A stretch of 64,000 nt of DNA from Faecalibacter sp. LW9. Its GTDB lineage: Bacteria > Bacteroidota > Bacteroidia > Flavobacteriales > Weeksellaceae. The position numbers and the translations under genes were made by a program. This document shows positions 56,000 to 64,000 of the stretch, in pieces; positions within the stretch are counted from its first letter, which is position 1, and each line of letters starts with the position of its first letter. The notes under the pieces are model-generated. The model saw nothing but the letters and a program-made list of their open reading frames with translations. It was not told where the DNA came from and searched no databases. The stretch covers positions 2,790,001 to 2,854,000 of the forward strand of contig NZ_CP141062.1 in assembly GCF_034661295.1 (NCBI RefSeq), read 5' to 3'.

Positions 56000-56797
56000 A
56001 TGAGTTTAGATCAAATTAAATTAGTGGTTTCTGATATGGATGGAACTTTATTGCGTTCAAACCACGAATTAAACCCTGAATTTTATACCATTTACAACCA
56101 ATTACAAGCAAAGGGAATTCAATTTGTTCCTGCAAGTGGAAGACAATTTTATAGTATTACCAGTTATTTTGAAGAACAAAAAGATTCAATGCCAATTATT
56201 GCAGAAAATGGAACCTATGTAACTTTTCATGGAGAAGAGGTATTTGTGGATGAATTGGATTTGGAAATGGTACATGCTATTATTCGCAAGACAAGAGAAA
56301 TACCAGGAGCTAACTTGGTATTAGCTGGTAAAAATGCCGCTTATATTGAGTCAAATGATGAAGAGTTTATTGCATATTTTCAGCATTATTATACCAAAAA
56401 TATTCGTGTGGAAGATTTAACAAAAATCGAAAATGAGCAATTCATTAAGATTGCTATCAATCATCCTCATGGTTCAGCCCAGCATATTTATCCTTATTTA
56501 AAAGAATTTGATCAAAATGATTTAAAGATTGTAATTTCTGGTGAAGTATGGCTTGATATTATGAATATTGATACTAACAAAGGGAAAGCCTTAAAGGAAT
56601 TACAAAATCAACTTCAAATCACGCCAGAGCAAACCATGGTTTTTGGTGACTATATGAATGACATCGAAATGCTAAAATTAGCGAAATACAGTTATGCGAT
56701 GAAAAATGCACATCCTAATGTCAAAAAAATTGCCCATTTTGAAGCTCCTTCAAACGATGAAGATGGCGTCTTACAAGTTCTAAAAACTTTACTATAA
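56000..56797 (+). CDS. HAD-family (Cof-type) phosphatase
   Basis: A 265-residue haloacid dehalogenase hydrolase, Cof/IIB subfamily: motif I VVSDMDGTLLRSNHEL (D12 and D14), motif II PASGRQF, Lys in the TNKGKALKEL region, motif IV VFGDYMNDIEMLKLA, with a C2 cap between about 85 and 185. It probably dephosphorylates a sugar phosphate or flavin-type phosphate; the substrate is not known. Confidence 0.9.
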   Translation: MSLDQIKLVVSDMDGTLLRSNHELNPEFYTIYNQLQAKGIQFVPASGRQFYSITSYFEEQKDSMPIIAENGTYVTFHGEEVFVDELDLEMVHAIIRKTREIPGANLVLAGKNAAYIESNDEEFIAYFQHYYTKNIRVEDLTKIENEQFIKIAINHPHGSAQHIYPYLKEFDQNDLKIVISGEVWLDIMNIDTNKGKALKELQNQLQITPEQTMVFGDYMNDIEMLKLAKYSYAMKNAHPNVKKIAHFEAPSNDEDGVLQVLKTLL

Positions 56798-56916
56798 TTT
56801 ATAGGGGCTTAATCTTTTAAGCTCTTTTTTTATAGAATAATTTTAATGTTAAATCAAAATTTTAACATCAATTTATTCAAATCTATTCATTACTTTCGTG
56901 GGAAAGTCCTACTTCT

Positions 56917-57810
56917 ATGAAACGCCTTTATAAAACCTTAAAAATCACTGCATTTTCCTTTTTATTTCAAGGGATAATAGGTTGTGATTATTTCCCTGAA
57001 AATTCAATAGAACGGGTAATTCCAACCAAAATTTCAAGTCCTATTACAAAATCCAAACCAGAAGGTCAACATACGGATATTCCTCTGGACTCAAACGAAT
57101 TGAAAGTTGATTCTATCCCACACCAATTACCGATTGATTCTACGAAAAATTACGTGTATTTGACTTTTGATGATGGCCCTTTTAAAGGAAGTGAAAAAAT
57201 TAATAAAATCATTAAAGAAGAACAAGTAAAAGCAACCGTCTTTATTGTCGGAATGAATGCTTATACTCAAACACTTCAAAAATATTTAAAAGATTACGAA
57301 GAAAATGATTTGATTGAAGTATCTAATCATACGTATTCACACGCTAATCGTAACCGATTTAAAAGTTATTATGATCAGCCAGAATTCGTATTACGCGATG
57401 TAAAAAGGAATGATAGTATTTATAGGTTTAAGAATCGATTTGTACGATTACCAGGAAGAAATGTTTGGCGATTAGGAAAAGATTTTAAAAATGATCATGA
57501 TCTTGGCTCTCGTTTATCCAGTGACTTTTTAGCGAAAAATCAATACTATATTTTAGGATGGGATTATGAATGGAATAAAACACATAAGAATCATCCTTTA
57601 AAGAATCCTCAAGATATTTATAATGGAATTATAAAGCGTCTAGAAAATAAAGAAACTTTTAAAGAAAAACATTTGGTTATTCTTATGCATGATGATATGT
57701 TTGATAATCATGAAGATGCTGAACAATTACGTCGATTGATTCGATTAATAAAAAACAATAAGAATATCATTTTAGAAACAGCTTCAAATTATCCTATTTC
57801 TTTAAGCTAA
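56917..57810 (+). CDS. Polysaccharide deacetylase lipoprotein
   Basis: A 297-residue lipoprotein: signal with lipobox Cys near residue 23 (FQGIIGCDYFPEN), a low-complexity linker (about 30-80), and a NodB domain. NodB motifs: VYLTFDDGPFKGSEK (motif 1, D-D), EVSNHTYSHANRN (motif 2, HxxxH), RLPGRNVWRL (motif 3), then DWEWN-like GWDYEWNK and VILMHDDMFDN (motif 5). It likely removes acetyl groups from surface glycans or peptidoglycan on the cell surface or in the periplasm. Confidence 0.88.
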   Translation: MKRLYKTLKITAFSFLFQGIIGCDYFPENSIERVIPTKISSPITKSKPEGQHTDIPLDSNELKVDSIPHQLPIDSTKNYVYLTFDDGPFKGSEKINKIIKEEQVKATVFIVGMNAYTQTLQKYLKDYEENDLIEVSNHTYSHANRNRFKSYYDQPEFVLRDVKRNDSIYRFKNRFVRLPGRNVWRLGKDFKNDHDLGSRLSSDFLAKNQYYILGWDYEWNKTHKNHPLKNPQDIYNGIIKRLENKETFKEKHLVILMHDDMFDNHEDAEQLRRLIRLIKNNKNIILETASNYPISLS

Positions 57811-57815
57811 AATAT

Positions 57816-57841
57816 AAAGGTTAAGCAATAGCTTAACCTTT
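57816..57841. terminator. Bidirectional terminator
   Basis: Perfect 11-bp stem AAAGGTTAAGC/GCTTAACCTTT with a 4-base loop; it overlaps the last codons of the convergent DUF1810 gene. Confidence 0.8.
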
Positions 57842-58306
57842 TTTCTGTTTTATCTTTTTGATTAACTCCAATGTTTTTTTATCCGTTTGCCCCTGATAGA
57901 ATGTTTCGAGAGCTTTTTTGATGATCGGTTCTTTGGGTTTGATGAAATTAAATAACGTCAAACTTGATTTCAATTTCATGGCGTCATTTTTACCAAAAAT
58001 CAATTGAGGTAAAGTTCCTTTGTGCATCATCAAAACTTCTAAAAGTTCTAAATAATTCCCCCATAGATCGTCATTTTGTGTAAAAGCTCTTGCCTCTTCT
58101 ATCGAAGCAATTGCAAATTCTTTCGATGAATCACTTTTTCCTAAACCTTCTATTTGAGGAAACATAAATACGACCCAATTGGTTTGTACTTTTCCCCCAT
58201 GTATTTCCATTAACGCCTCATCATATACAAAGGATTGTGCATTTTCAAAACGTTGTAAATTATATCGATCGTTCGGTTTCTTTTGTAATAAATCACCTAA
58301 CTTCAT
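57833..58306 (-). CDS. DUF1810 family protein
   Basis: A 157-residue soluble protein. The DUF1810 pattern is clear: YNLQRFENAQSFVYDEALMEIHGGK, NWVVFMFPQIEGLGKSDSSKEFAIASIEEARAF and FGKNDAMKLKSSLTLF. Relatives are sometimes annotated as calpastatin-like without support. Function unknown. Single gene. Confidence 0.85.
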   Translation of the reverse strand: MKLGDLLQKKPNDRYNLQRFENAQSFVYDEALMEIHGGKVQTNWVVFMFPQIEGLGKSDSSKEFAIASIEEARAFTQNDDLWGNYLELLEVLMMHKGTLPQLIFGKNDAMKLKSSLTLFNFIKPKEPIIKKALETFYQGQTDKKTLELIKKIKQKKG

Positions 58307-58372
58307 TTGTATTTATTTTGATTAAGAGGCAAAGATACGATTTCGAGATGGTTTTGAGTAAAAGAGAACAGT

Positions 58373-59283
58373 TTAAACTTTAACTGAAGTAAATTTCGAA
58401 TTATCTAATTCCGTTTCTCCTGAATACGTATAAGCAACTAATTTCCCTCCTTTTGCCACACTATAATCTACGCAACAAATATTGTTTTGATACAAATTTG
58501 GTTCTCCTTTTAACCAATAATGCCCAAAGAAAATAGGTTTATCATTTGAATCATAAAACGATGCTTCTTCCTTAATTTTAATTGTTGGAATGTTACTTGA
58601 TGGATGAACAGCAATTGATTGATAATCCATTCCGATTTGATTTACCCACCATTTGATACGAATATGATTTCTAACATTATCGTCGCTATCTTTAAACGAT
58701 TCACCTTCAGGTAGAGCCATTTCTTTTCCTTTTAGAGTTACTTCAATCGCATCATATAATTTAGTGGTTTTATCAGCAGCCTCCACTAATAAATCTTCGC
58801 TTAGTCGATTATGCCCTAAACGAGTTTTTAAATAATCAATACTATCATAGTCCCAAGCTGCGTGAACAGCTCTGAAGTTTTCTTCTTCATAAAACAATGG
58901 CAATGTTTTGAACCATTCGATATAGGCTTCGTATTCTTTTTGATTATTTTTAAAAGCCATTAACGTATAATAATGCTGACCGATATTTTGGATGCTGTGC
59001 TTTCTTAAATGTCCACCATTTGGATGTTTCGTATGAAAAAGAATGGCATTATACTCGTGATTTCCCATTAAAGCTTTCGCTGATCCGTGATCAACCATGG
59101 CTTTTACCAATTCTAACGTTTCTTTGATTTTTGGACCACGATCAATGAAATCTCCTATGAATAATACTGATCTATTTTCATCAGGATGGCTATAATACCA
59201 TTGGTATTCTTATACCCTAATTTTTGTAAAAGTTTTTCTAAATGATCTGAATATCCGTGGATATCCCCTATTATATCTAACAT
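58373..59283 (-). pseudogene. Metallophosphoesterase (serine/threonine phosphatase-like), frameshifted
   Basis: The N-terminus MLDIIGDIHGYSDHLEKLLQ (59283) carries the first metal motif GDIHG but the frame breaks at about 59205 after KNTNG. One base over, the protein continues YYSHPDENRSVLFIGDFIDRGPKIKETLELVKAMVDHG with the second motif GDFIDRG and then ALMGNHEYN (GNHE). The 245-residue remainder also has VHAAWD and FFGHYW His motifs. A single-base loss within GGTATTAT is needed to explain it. Without the first motif the shorter product would lack metal ligands. Could be a sequence error. Confidence 0.82.
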
Positions 59284-59350
59284 TTTAATAAATTTCAATA
59301 ATGTATAAATGTATCATAATATTAAATATTTTAAAAAATTAAAACAAAAA

Positions 59351-59379
59351 AATACCTCATCAAAAACTGATGAGGTATT
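59351..59379. terminator. Terminator downstream of argS
   Basis: Perfect 12-bp stem AATACCTCATCA/TGATGAGGTATT with a 5-base loop and a T-rich end on the minus strand. Confidence 0.82.
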
Positions 59380-59409
59380 TCATTACTACTTGTTATAGAA
59401 TATTCAATC

Positions 59410-61182
59410 TTACATTCTTTCTGGAACCCCGATTCCTAATAAACGTAATGATGATTGAATGGTATTGGCAACCCATTGCGATAAGTATAAACGGAAGTTT
59501 TTCACGTTTTCATCCTCTGCTTTTAATACTGAATTATTTTGGTAGAATGAGTTGAATAACTTCACTAATTCGTACACATAATTCGCAATTAAAGCGGGAG
59601 ATAACTCATCTGCTGCTTTTTTGATTGTATCTTCAAAATCATTTAAGGCACGGATAATTTCTTTTTCCGCTTGATTTAATTCAATCGCATTGATATCAAA
59701 AGCTTGTGGCGCTTCTTTTCTTAATAACGACTGGATACGCGCATAAGCATACTGAATAAAAGGTCCTGTATTTCCGTTGAAATCCACTGATTCTTGTGGA
59801 TCAAATAAAATACGTTTCTTCGGATCTACTTTTAAGATATAATATTTTAAAGCACCCATTCCGATTTTCTCGTATAAAGCAGCTTTCTCTTCTTCAGTAT
59901 AACCGTCTAATTTCCCTAACTCTTCCGAAATTTCTTTCGCCGTTTGGTAAATTTCTTCCATTAAATCATCTGCATCGACAACAGTACCTTCACGCGATTT
60001 CATTTTACCGTTTGGTAAATCAACCATTCCGTAAGATAAGTGATGTAAAGCATCCGCCCACTCGAAACCTAATTTTTTCAAGATTAAGAATAAAACTTTG
60101 AAGTGGTAATCTTGCTCATTCCCTACGACGTAAGTTAATTCTTCTAACGTTGGATTATTTTTGAAACGCTCAACTGCAGTTCCTAAATCTTGCGTGATAT
60201 ATACAGAAGTACCATCTGAACGTAAAACTAATTTTTCATCTAATCCATCAGCAGTTAAATCGATCCAAACCGAACCATCTTCTCTTTTATAGAAAACTCC
60301 TTTTGCTAAACCGTCTTCCACGATGTCTTTCCCTAAGATGTATGTATTCGATTCGTATAAATACTCGTCGAAAGCAACTCCTAAACGTTTGTATGTTTCT
60401 TCGAAACCAGCATACACCCAACCGTTCATCGTTTCCCACAATTGGATCACCTCAGGATCTTGTGCTTCCCATTGGCGTAACATTTCTTGCGCTTCTAAGA
60501 AAATAGGCGCTTGTTTTTTCGCTTCCTCTTCAGCTATTCCACCTTCAACCAATGCTTTGATTTCAGCGCGGTAATGTTTGTCGAATTCCACGTAGTATTT
60601 ACCAACTAACTTATCCCCTTTTAACCCAGAAGTTTCTGGAGTTTCACCATTTCCGTAACGTTGCCAAGCGATCATCGATTTACAAATATGAATACCACGG
60701 TCGTTGATAATTTGTGTTTTAATCACATTATTACCTGCCGCTTCCACAATCTGAGAAACCGAATAACCTAATAAGTTATTACGAACGTGTCCTAAGTGTA
60801 AAGGTTTGTTTGTATTTGGTGAAGAATATTCTACCATCACTGAACGAGATTCAGCTGTAGGTACATTGATTCCGTAATTTTCATTTGTTGCGTTTGGAGT
60901 AAAATCAGCTAAGAAATCAACTGCATTCATACTCATGTTCAAGAAACCTTTGACAACATTGTAAGCCGTGATTTTTCCGTTTTCAACTAAATAATCACCT
61001 ATTTTAGCTCCAATATCTTCTGGTTTACCTTTTAAAGCGCGGATTAATGGGAAAACAACTAATGTATAATCACCTTCAAACTCTTTCCTTGTGAATTGGA
61101 TTTCAACAGATTCAGGAGTTATTTCATAGACATTTTGAATCGCGTCTAAAACGTATTGCGTGATTTGTTGTTTTAAATTCAT
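59410..61182 (-). CDS. argS: Arginyl-tRNA synthetase
   Basis: A class I aminoacyl-tRNA synthetase of 590 residues that charges tRNA-Arg. The Arg-S N-terminal domain (about 1-85) is followed by YSSPNTNKPLHLGHVRNNLL (the HIGH motif as HLGH), YGMVDLPNGKMKSREGTVVD in the KMSKS position, and the DALR anticodon-binding domain at the end (ALIANYVYELVKLFNSFYQN ... LLGIGVPERM). The start at MNLKQQITQYVLDAIQNVYE was preferred over a frame 19 codons longer because the promoter box TACTTTTG (complement of 61207-61214) would otherwise fall inside the gene. Confidence 0.96.
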   Translation of the reverse strand: MNLKQQITQYVLDAIQNVYEITPESVEIQFTRKEFEGDYTLVVFPLIRALKGKPEDIGAKIGDYLVENGKITAYNVVKGFLNMSMNAVDFLADFTPNATNENYGINVPTAESRSVMVEYSSPNTNKPLHLGHVRNNLLGYSVSQIVEAAGNNVIKTQIINDRGIHICKSMIAWQRYGNGETPETSGLKGDKLVGKYYVEFDKHYRAEIKALVEGGIAEEEAKKQAPIFLEAQEMLRQWEAQDPEVIQLWETMNGWVYAGFEETYKRLGVAFDEYLYESNTYILGKDIVEDGLAKGVFYKREDGSVWIDLTADGLDEKLVLRSDGTSVYITQDLGTAVERFKNNPTLEELTYVVGNEQDYHFKVLFLILKKLGFEWADALHHLSYGMVDLPNGKMKSREGTVVDADDLMEEIYQTAKEISEELGKLDGYTEEEKAALYEKIGMGALKYYILKVDPKKRILFDPQESVDFNGNTGPFIQYAYARIQSLLRKEAPQAFDINAIELNQAEKEIIRALNDFEDTIKKAADELSPALIANYVYELVKLFNSFYQNNSVLKAEDENVKNFRLYLSQWVANTIQSSLRLLGIGVPERM

Positions 61183-61206
61183 TTCTATTTGTTTATTAAT
61201 CGACTG

Positions 61207-61214
61207 CAAAAGTA
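61207..61214 (-). promoter_or_regulatory. -7 box of argS
   Basis: TACTTTTG on the minus strand, 24 bases before the ATG at 61182, with a TTG 22 bases further upstream. Confidence 0.6.
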
Positions 61215-61301
61215 CGAAAAAAACAAGGTTGAAACACAATAAAAAATGGCCTTTTCCATTAATCTATTGCCGAATACAAAAACATTTTATTCAGAAAACT
61301 A

Positions 61302-61309
61302 TATCTTTG
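61302..61309 (+). promoter_or_regulatory. -7 box of the DEAD-box helicase gene
   Basis: TATCTTTG lies only 4 bases before the first ATG (61314). Transcription would begin at about 61315-61317, after that ATG, so the second in-frame ATG at 61323 is more likely used, giving a very short leader. Confidence 0.6.
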
Positions 61310-61322
61310 CAAAATGGATTAT

Positions 61323-62669
61323 ATGGATATTACATTCGAAGATTTTAATTTTCCCAAGCAATTAAATGAAGCTTTAGAAAAGCTAAACATTACTACACCT
61401 ACTCCAATTCAAGTGAAAACGTATAAACCAATCTTGTCTGGACGCGATATCATGGGTATTGCTCAAACAGGTACAGGTAAAACGTTAGCTTATTTATTAC
61501 CTTTATTAAAAGAGTATAAATTCTCGAAATCACATATGCCTAAAATTATGATTCTTGTACCAACACGAGAATTAGTAGTTCAGGTTACCGATATATTAGA
61601 TCAATTAACAGAATTCATCAACGTCCGTGTTTTAGGTATTTACGGTGGAGTAAATATTAATACACAAAAAGAATTTATCTACGAAGGTGTCGACATTTTA
61701 GTTGGAACACCAGGTCGTGTGATGGATTTAGCTTTAAACAATGATTTACAGTTTAAAGATTTAAAAAAATTAGTAATTGATGAGTTCGATGAAATGTTAA
61801 GTTTAGGTTTTAAACCGCAATTGCGTAACATTTTCTCGATGATGAGTGAAAAACGTCAGAACATCTTATTCTCTGCTACAATGACAGACGAAGTGGATGA
61901 TATGTTGCAAGAATACTTCAATGCACCAGAAGAAATTTCGTTAGCGCGTTCAGGAACTCCAGTGGAAAAAATTGCACAAACAGCAATTCCTGTTCAAAAC
62001 TTCAATACGAAGTTGAATATGCTAGTGGAACAATTAAAAGATGAATCAATTGAGAAACTTTTAATTTTCGCGAACAATAAAAAACACGCTGATGCAATTT
62101 TTGAACACATCGAAGAATTCTATCCTGAACAATTTGGTGTCATTCACTCAAACAAATCTCAAAACTATCGTTTACGTGTAATGGATGAATTCCGTCGCGA
62201 TGAAATCCGAGGAATTGTAACGACAGATATTATGGCCCGTGGTTTGGACTTTCCAGACATTTCTCACGTGATCAACTTTGAAATTCCAGAAATTCCAGAA
62301 CAATACATTCACCGTATTGGTCGTACAGGACGTGCGGATCGTACAGGTAATGCCATTTCTTATTTCTCTGAAAAAGAAGAAGTCTTATTAATCGAGATTG
62401 AAAACTTAATGGGGAAAGAAATCGAAATGATTGCTTTTCCAGACAACGTGAAAGTGAATCAATCGAAAAGAGATTTTGAGAAAGATGTCGTTAAAATGAA
62501 AAATCCTACGACTGTAAAAATTGATACTGAACGAGGTGCGGCATTCCACGAGAAAAAGGACAAAAACAAAAAAGTGAATCTAGGTGGACCAACAAAACGT
62601 AAACCACCAAAAACAAAGACACAAAACCGTGGTCAATTAAAACAAAACTCGAAAAAGAGACGAAAATAA
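61323..62669 (+). CDS. DEAD-box RNA helicase
   Basis: A 448-residue ATP-dependent RNA helicase: Q motif (FPKQLNEALEKLNITTPTPIQ), motif I AQTGTGKT, Ia PTREL, Ib TPGR, motif II reading DEFD instead of DEAD (VIDEFDEMLSLGF), motif III SAT, motif V TTDIMARGLDFPDI, motif VI HRIGRTGRADR. The basic tail (KKDKNKKVNLGGPTKRKPPK ... KKRRK) suits RNA binding. The start was taken at 61323 from the promoter position; a start at 61314 adds only three residues. It probably acts in ribosome assembly or RNA turnover. Confidence 0.94.
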   Translation: MDITFEDFNFPKQLNEALEKLNITTPTPIQVKTYKPILSGRDIMGIAQTGTGKTLAYLLPLLKEYKFSKSHMPKIMILVPTRELVVQVTDILDQLTEFINVRVLGIYGGVNINTQKEFIYEGVDILVGTPGRVMDLALNNDLQFKDLKKLVIDEFDEMLSLGFKPQLRNIFSMMSEKRQNILFSATMTDEVDDMLQEYFNAPEEISLARSGTPVEKIAQTAIPVQNFNTKLNMLVEQLKDESIEKLLIFANNKKHADAIFEHIEEFYPEQFGVIHSNKSQNYRLRVMDEFRRDEIRGIVTTDIMARGLDFPDISHVINFEIPEIPEQYIHRIGRTGRADRTGNAISYFSEKEEVLLIEIENLMGKEIEMIAFPDNVKVNQSKRDFEKDVVKMKNPTTVKIDTERGAAFHEKKDKNKKVNLGGPTKRKPPKTKTQNRGQLKQNSKKRRK

Positions 62670-62678
62670 TTTTATAAA

Positions 62679-62700
62679 AGTATCCTTTAAAGGATGCTTT
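62679..62700 (+). terminator. Terminator of the helicase gene
   Basis: AAGTATCC/GGATGCTT stem (one G-U pair) with a 6-base loop followed by a T run. Confidence 0.78.
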
Positions 62701-62748
62701 TTTTATTTGATCAAAGTTTCCTAACTTTGAGTGAAAATAGATCAAATT

Positions 62749-62958
62749 ATGTCAGAATTAAAGTTCAAAACAAATATTAATTGTGGAAGCTGTATTAAAT
62801 CCGTAAAACCATTTTTGGATGAAACGGTAGGAGAAGGAAATTGGTCAGTAGATACAGAAAATCCTGATAAAATTTTAACGGTTAATACAGACGAAGAGGT
62901 TACAGACGTTGTAGAAGCTGTCACAGATGCAGGTTTTAAAATTCAAAAAATCGATTAA
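62749..62958 (+). CDS. HMA-like small metal-binding protein
   Basis: A 69-residue heavy-metal-associated (ferredoxin-like) protein: FKTNINCGSCIKSVKPFLDE with CxxC, then beta-alpha-beta to GFKIQKID. The usual GMTCxxC is changed to NINCGSC. It could carry copper to a transporter, but no such gene is near. Start placed at MSELKFKTN, 6 codons inside the longest frame. Confidence 0.82.
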   Translation: MSELKFKTNINCGSCIKSVKPFLDETVGEGNWSVDTENPDKILTVNTDEEVTDVVEAVTDAGFKIQKID

Positions 62959-62972
62959 ATACATTAATAGAG

Positions 62973-62993
62973 AGTCATTCAAATGGAATGACT
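62973..62993 (+). terminator. Terminator of the HMA-like gene
   Basis: AGTCATTC/GAATGACT 8-bp stem with a 5-base loop followed by T7. Confidence 0.8.
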
Positions 62994-63084
62994 TTTTTTA
63001 TTTGAGTTAAAATATGGAATCTTTTTTAATCTGCTAAAGTATAGTGAAAGATGGTATGAACTCAACTTAAAGTGTGAATTAAAT

Positions 63085-63150
63085 GCGACTTAAAGGTAGC
63101 ATAAACGTAGCATAAAGGCGACATAGAGGTAGCATAGAAGCGACATTATA
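63085..63150. repeat. Six tandem 11-bp repeats in a non-coding stretch
   Basis: Six consecutive 11-base units alternate between two forms: GCGACTTAAAG, GTAGCATAAAC, GTAGCATAAAG, GCGACATAGAG, GTAGCATAGAA, GCGACATTATA. The surrounding 62,994-63,353 holds no gene on either strand. The 11-base period equals about one helical turn. Function unknown. Confidence 0.75.
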
Positions 63151-63214
63151 ATTGGTATATATAGAACAACTACTTGCAATTCAGCAGCAGTAGACAGATT
63201 AGTATACATTAAAA

Positions 63215-63268
63215 GTAGTCTCAGTAAGACCTGAGACTACATTAAGAAGTTTACTTGTAAACTTTTTT
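63215..63268 (+). terminator. Double hairpin ending in a T run
   Basis: First a perfect 10-bp stem GTAGTCTCAG/CTGAGACTAC (63215-63240) with a 6-base loop, then 6 bases later AAGTTTAC/GTAAACTT (63247-63264) with a TT loop and a T run. The plus-strand orientation does not serve any known gene, since the gene to the right is on the minus strand and the HMA gene has its own terminator, so an unannotated plus-strand transcript may end here. Confidence 0.6.
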
Positions 63269-63353
63269 ATAAGATTTCTAAATTGTTTTTTTTAGAATAC
63301 ATATTCTTATAAATAAAACATTTTTATTGGTGTGTTAACTTTAAGATTGAGCC

Positions 63354-64000
63354 TTATTTTTTTACAATTTTCTGAACCACGACTTGTCCATTGACTTCGC
63401 CTTTTACAACATAAACTCCTTTTGGTAAGGACGAAACATTTAATTTCGTTCCTTCAACAACCGAAACGTGTTGAACGAGTTGTCCATTCGAATTAAAAAT
63501 TTGAACGTTTTTAGCTTCTGCTGCAAATAGAATCTCAGACGATACAATTGAATTTGCTACCAAAGTATATTTCGATTTCACCACTTCACCTAATCCTAAC
63601 TCAGCTTTATTAACAAGTGAAAATTCATCATAAGCTGTATTCGAATTCGAGTATGATCTTACGGCTAATTGTAAAGAAACAGCATTTGTATTGGTAAATT
63701 CAACCGTATGTAAGGTCCAGTCATTAGCAGGAGCTAAATATTCATCATTCGTGCGTAAGGGATCTTCCCCTGCTGTATCCCACAAATAAACATTGGCACC
63801 ACTTTCATCTTTTAAAAATGACCATAAACGTGCGTCGGTTCCATCACCAGTTGCTTTGTACCAAAAAGATAATACATATGTCACACCAGGCTCAATTGAA
63901 ACATTTTGAAAAAAACCTGTAGTAGAAGAAGGATTTACATAACCTGCACTGTTAGAACTTTGATATCCCTCTTCAAAGATCGTTGGTACAGTATAAGAAG
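63354..64000 (-). CDS. T9SS-secreted protein, C-terminal part (cut by window edge)
   Basis: The frame is open to base 64000, giving the last ~215 residues. The first part (TIFEEGYQSSNSAGYVNPSS, ITYVLSFWYKATGDGTDARL-like, NDWTLHTVEFTNTNAVSLQL) is a carbohydrate-binding-module or choice-of-anchor beta-sandwich. The end is a type A T9SS sorting domain: KNVQIFNSNGQLVQHVSVVE, LNVSSLPKGVYVVKGEVNGQ, QKIVKK. The N-terminus, including any enzyme domain, lies beyond the window. Confidence 0.85.
   Translation of the reverse strand, partial: SYTVPTIFEEGYQSSNSAGYVNPSSTTGFFQNVSIEPGVTYVLSFWYKATGDGTDARLWSFLKDESGANVYLWDTAGEDPLRTNDEYLAPANDWTLHTVEFTNTNAVSLQLAVRSYSNSNTAYDEFSLVNKAELGLGEVVKSKYTLVANSIVSSEILFAAEAKNVQIFNSNGQLVQHVSVVEGTKLNVSSLPKGVYVVKGEVNGQVVVQKIVKK

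Noticed and set aside
61314-61322. First ATG of the helicase as the start
   Set aside because: The -7 box ends only 4 bases before it, so transcription probably begins after it; kept as an alternative.
63085-63150. The 11-bp repeats as a second CRISPR array
   Set aside because: Units are contiguous with no spacers and are far too short.

Overview
The window is AT-rich DNA from a member of the Bacteroidota, most likely a Flavobacteriales species close to the Weeksellaceae. Three things point there. Promoters follow the flavobacterial TTG-N(16-22)-TAnnTTTG pattern. Secreted proteins carry type IX secretion (T9SS) C-terminal sorting domains and there are SusC/SusD remnants. The CRISPR system is a II-C type with a ~1,370-residue Cas9 and long 47-nt repeats. 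No rRNA or tRNA genes were seen.

Layout. 1-6,500: tyrosine catabolism (4-hydroxyphenylpyruvate dioxygenase, cut by the left edge, and homogentisate dioxygenase), an exported alpha/beta hydrolase, a broken B12-binding radical SAM gene and a flavin monooxygenase. 6,572-15,270: a complete type II-C CRISPR-Cas9 module bounded by a perfect 48-bp direct repeat that copies the promoter region and first codons of the fumarylacetoacetase gene. The module holds the array (degenerate units, then 34 canonical repeats), cas2, cas1 and cas9 on the minus strand, and a tracrRNA gene at the far right end. 15,255-31,400: fumarylacetoacetase and a flavin reductase (the tyrosine pathway resumes), small membrane and secreted proteins, a TonB receptor divergent from a MocR-type regulator, a decayed T9SS protein, a fatty acid desaturase, a four-gene two-component/UbiA-like/methyltransferase operon, succinyl-CoA:acetoacetate CoA-transferase and an ammonium transporter. 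31,494-45,424: a large T9SS adhesin-like protein, RimO, a glycosyltransferase/DUF2750/rRNA methyltransferase operon, a Fur/Zur-like regulator with methyltransferase and ZIP transporter, and housekeeping genes. 45,434-51,197: a decaying island (response regulator, SusD, SusC scrap, histidine kinase, all broken) next to an IS1182-like element with a frameshifted transposase. 51,220-64,000: lpd, fabH, EamA and TerC transporters, a HAD phosphatase, a polysaccharide deacetylase, a frameshifted phosphoesterase, argS, a DEAD-box helicase, an HMA protein, a non-coding stretch with an 11-bp tandem repeat, and a T9SS protein cut by the right edge.

How the parts fit. 4-Hydroxyphenylpyruvate dioxygenase, HmgA and fumarylacetoacetase turn tyrosine into fumarate plus acetoacetate, and the CoA-transferase at 28.5-29.9 kb can activate the acetoacetate. 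The CRISPR module is inserted inside this catabolic neighbourhood and appears self-contained. Cas9 has all RuvC/HNH residues, and the tracrRNA has a perfect 16-nt match to the repeat, its own promoter and a terminator. Each repeat carries a near-consensus promoter that would drive crRNA synthesis opposite to the cas genes. The most interesting observations are the 48-bp duplication bounding the module and the two ~102-nt composite repeat units at the old end of the array.

Caveat. Several disrupted genes are broken at homopolymers, so some frameshifts may be sequence errors. The 46-49 kb cluster has too many lesions of different kinds for that explanation.
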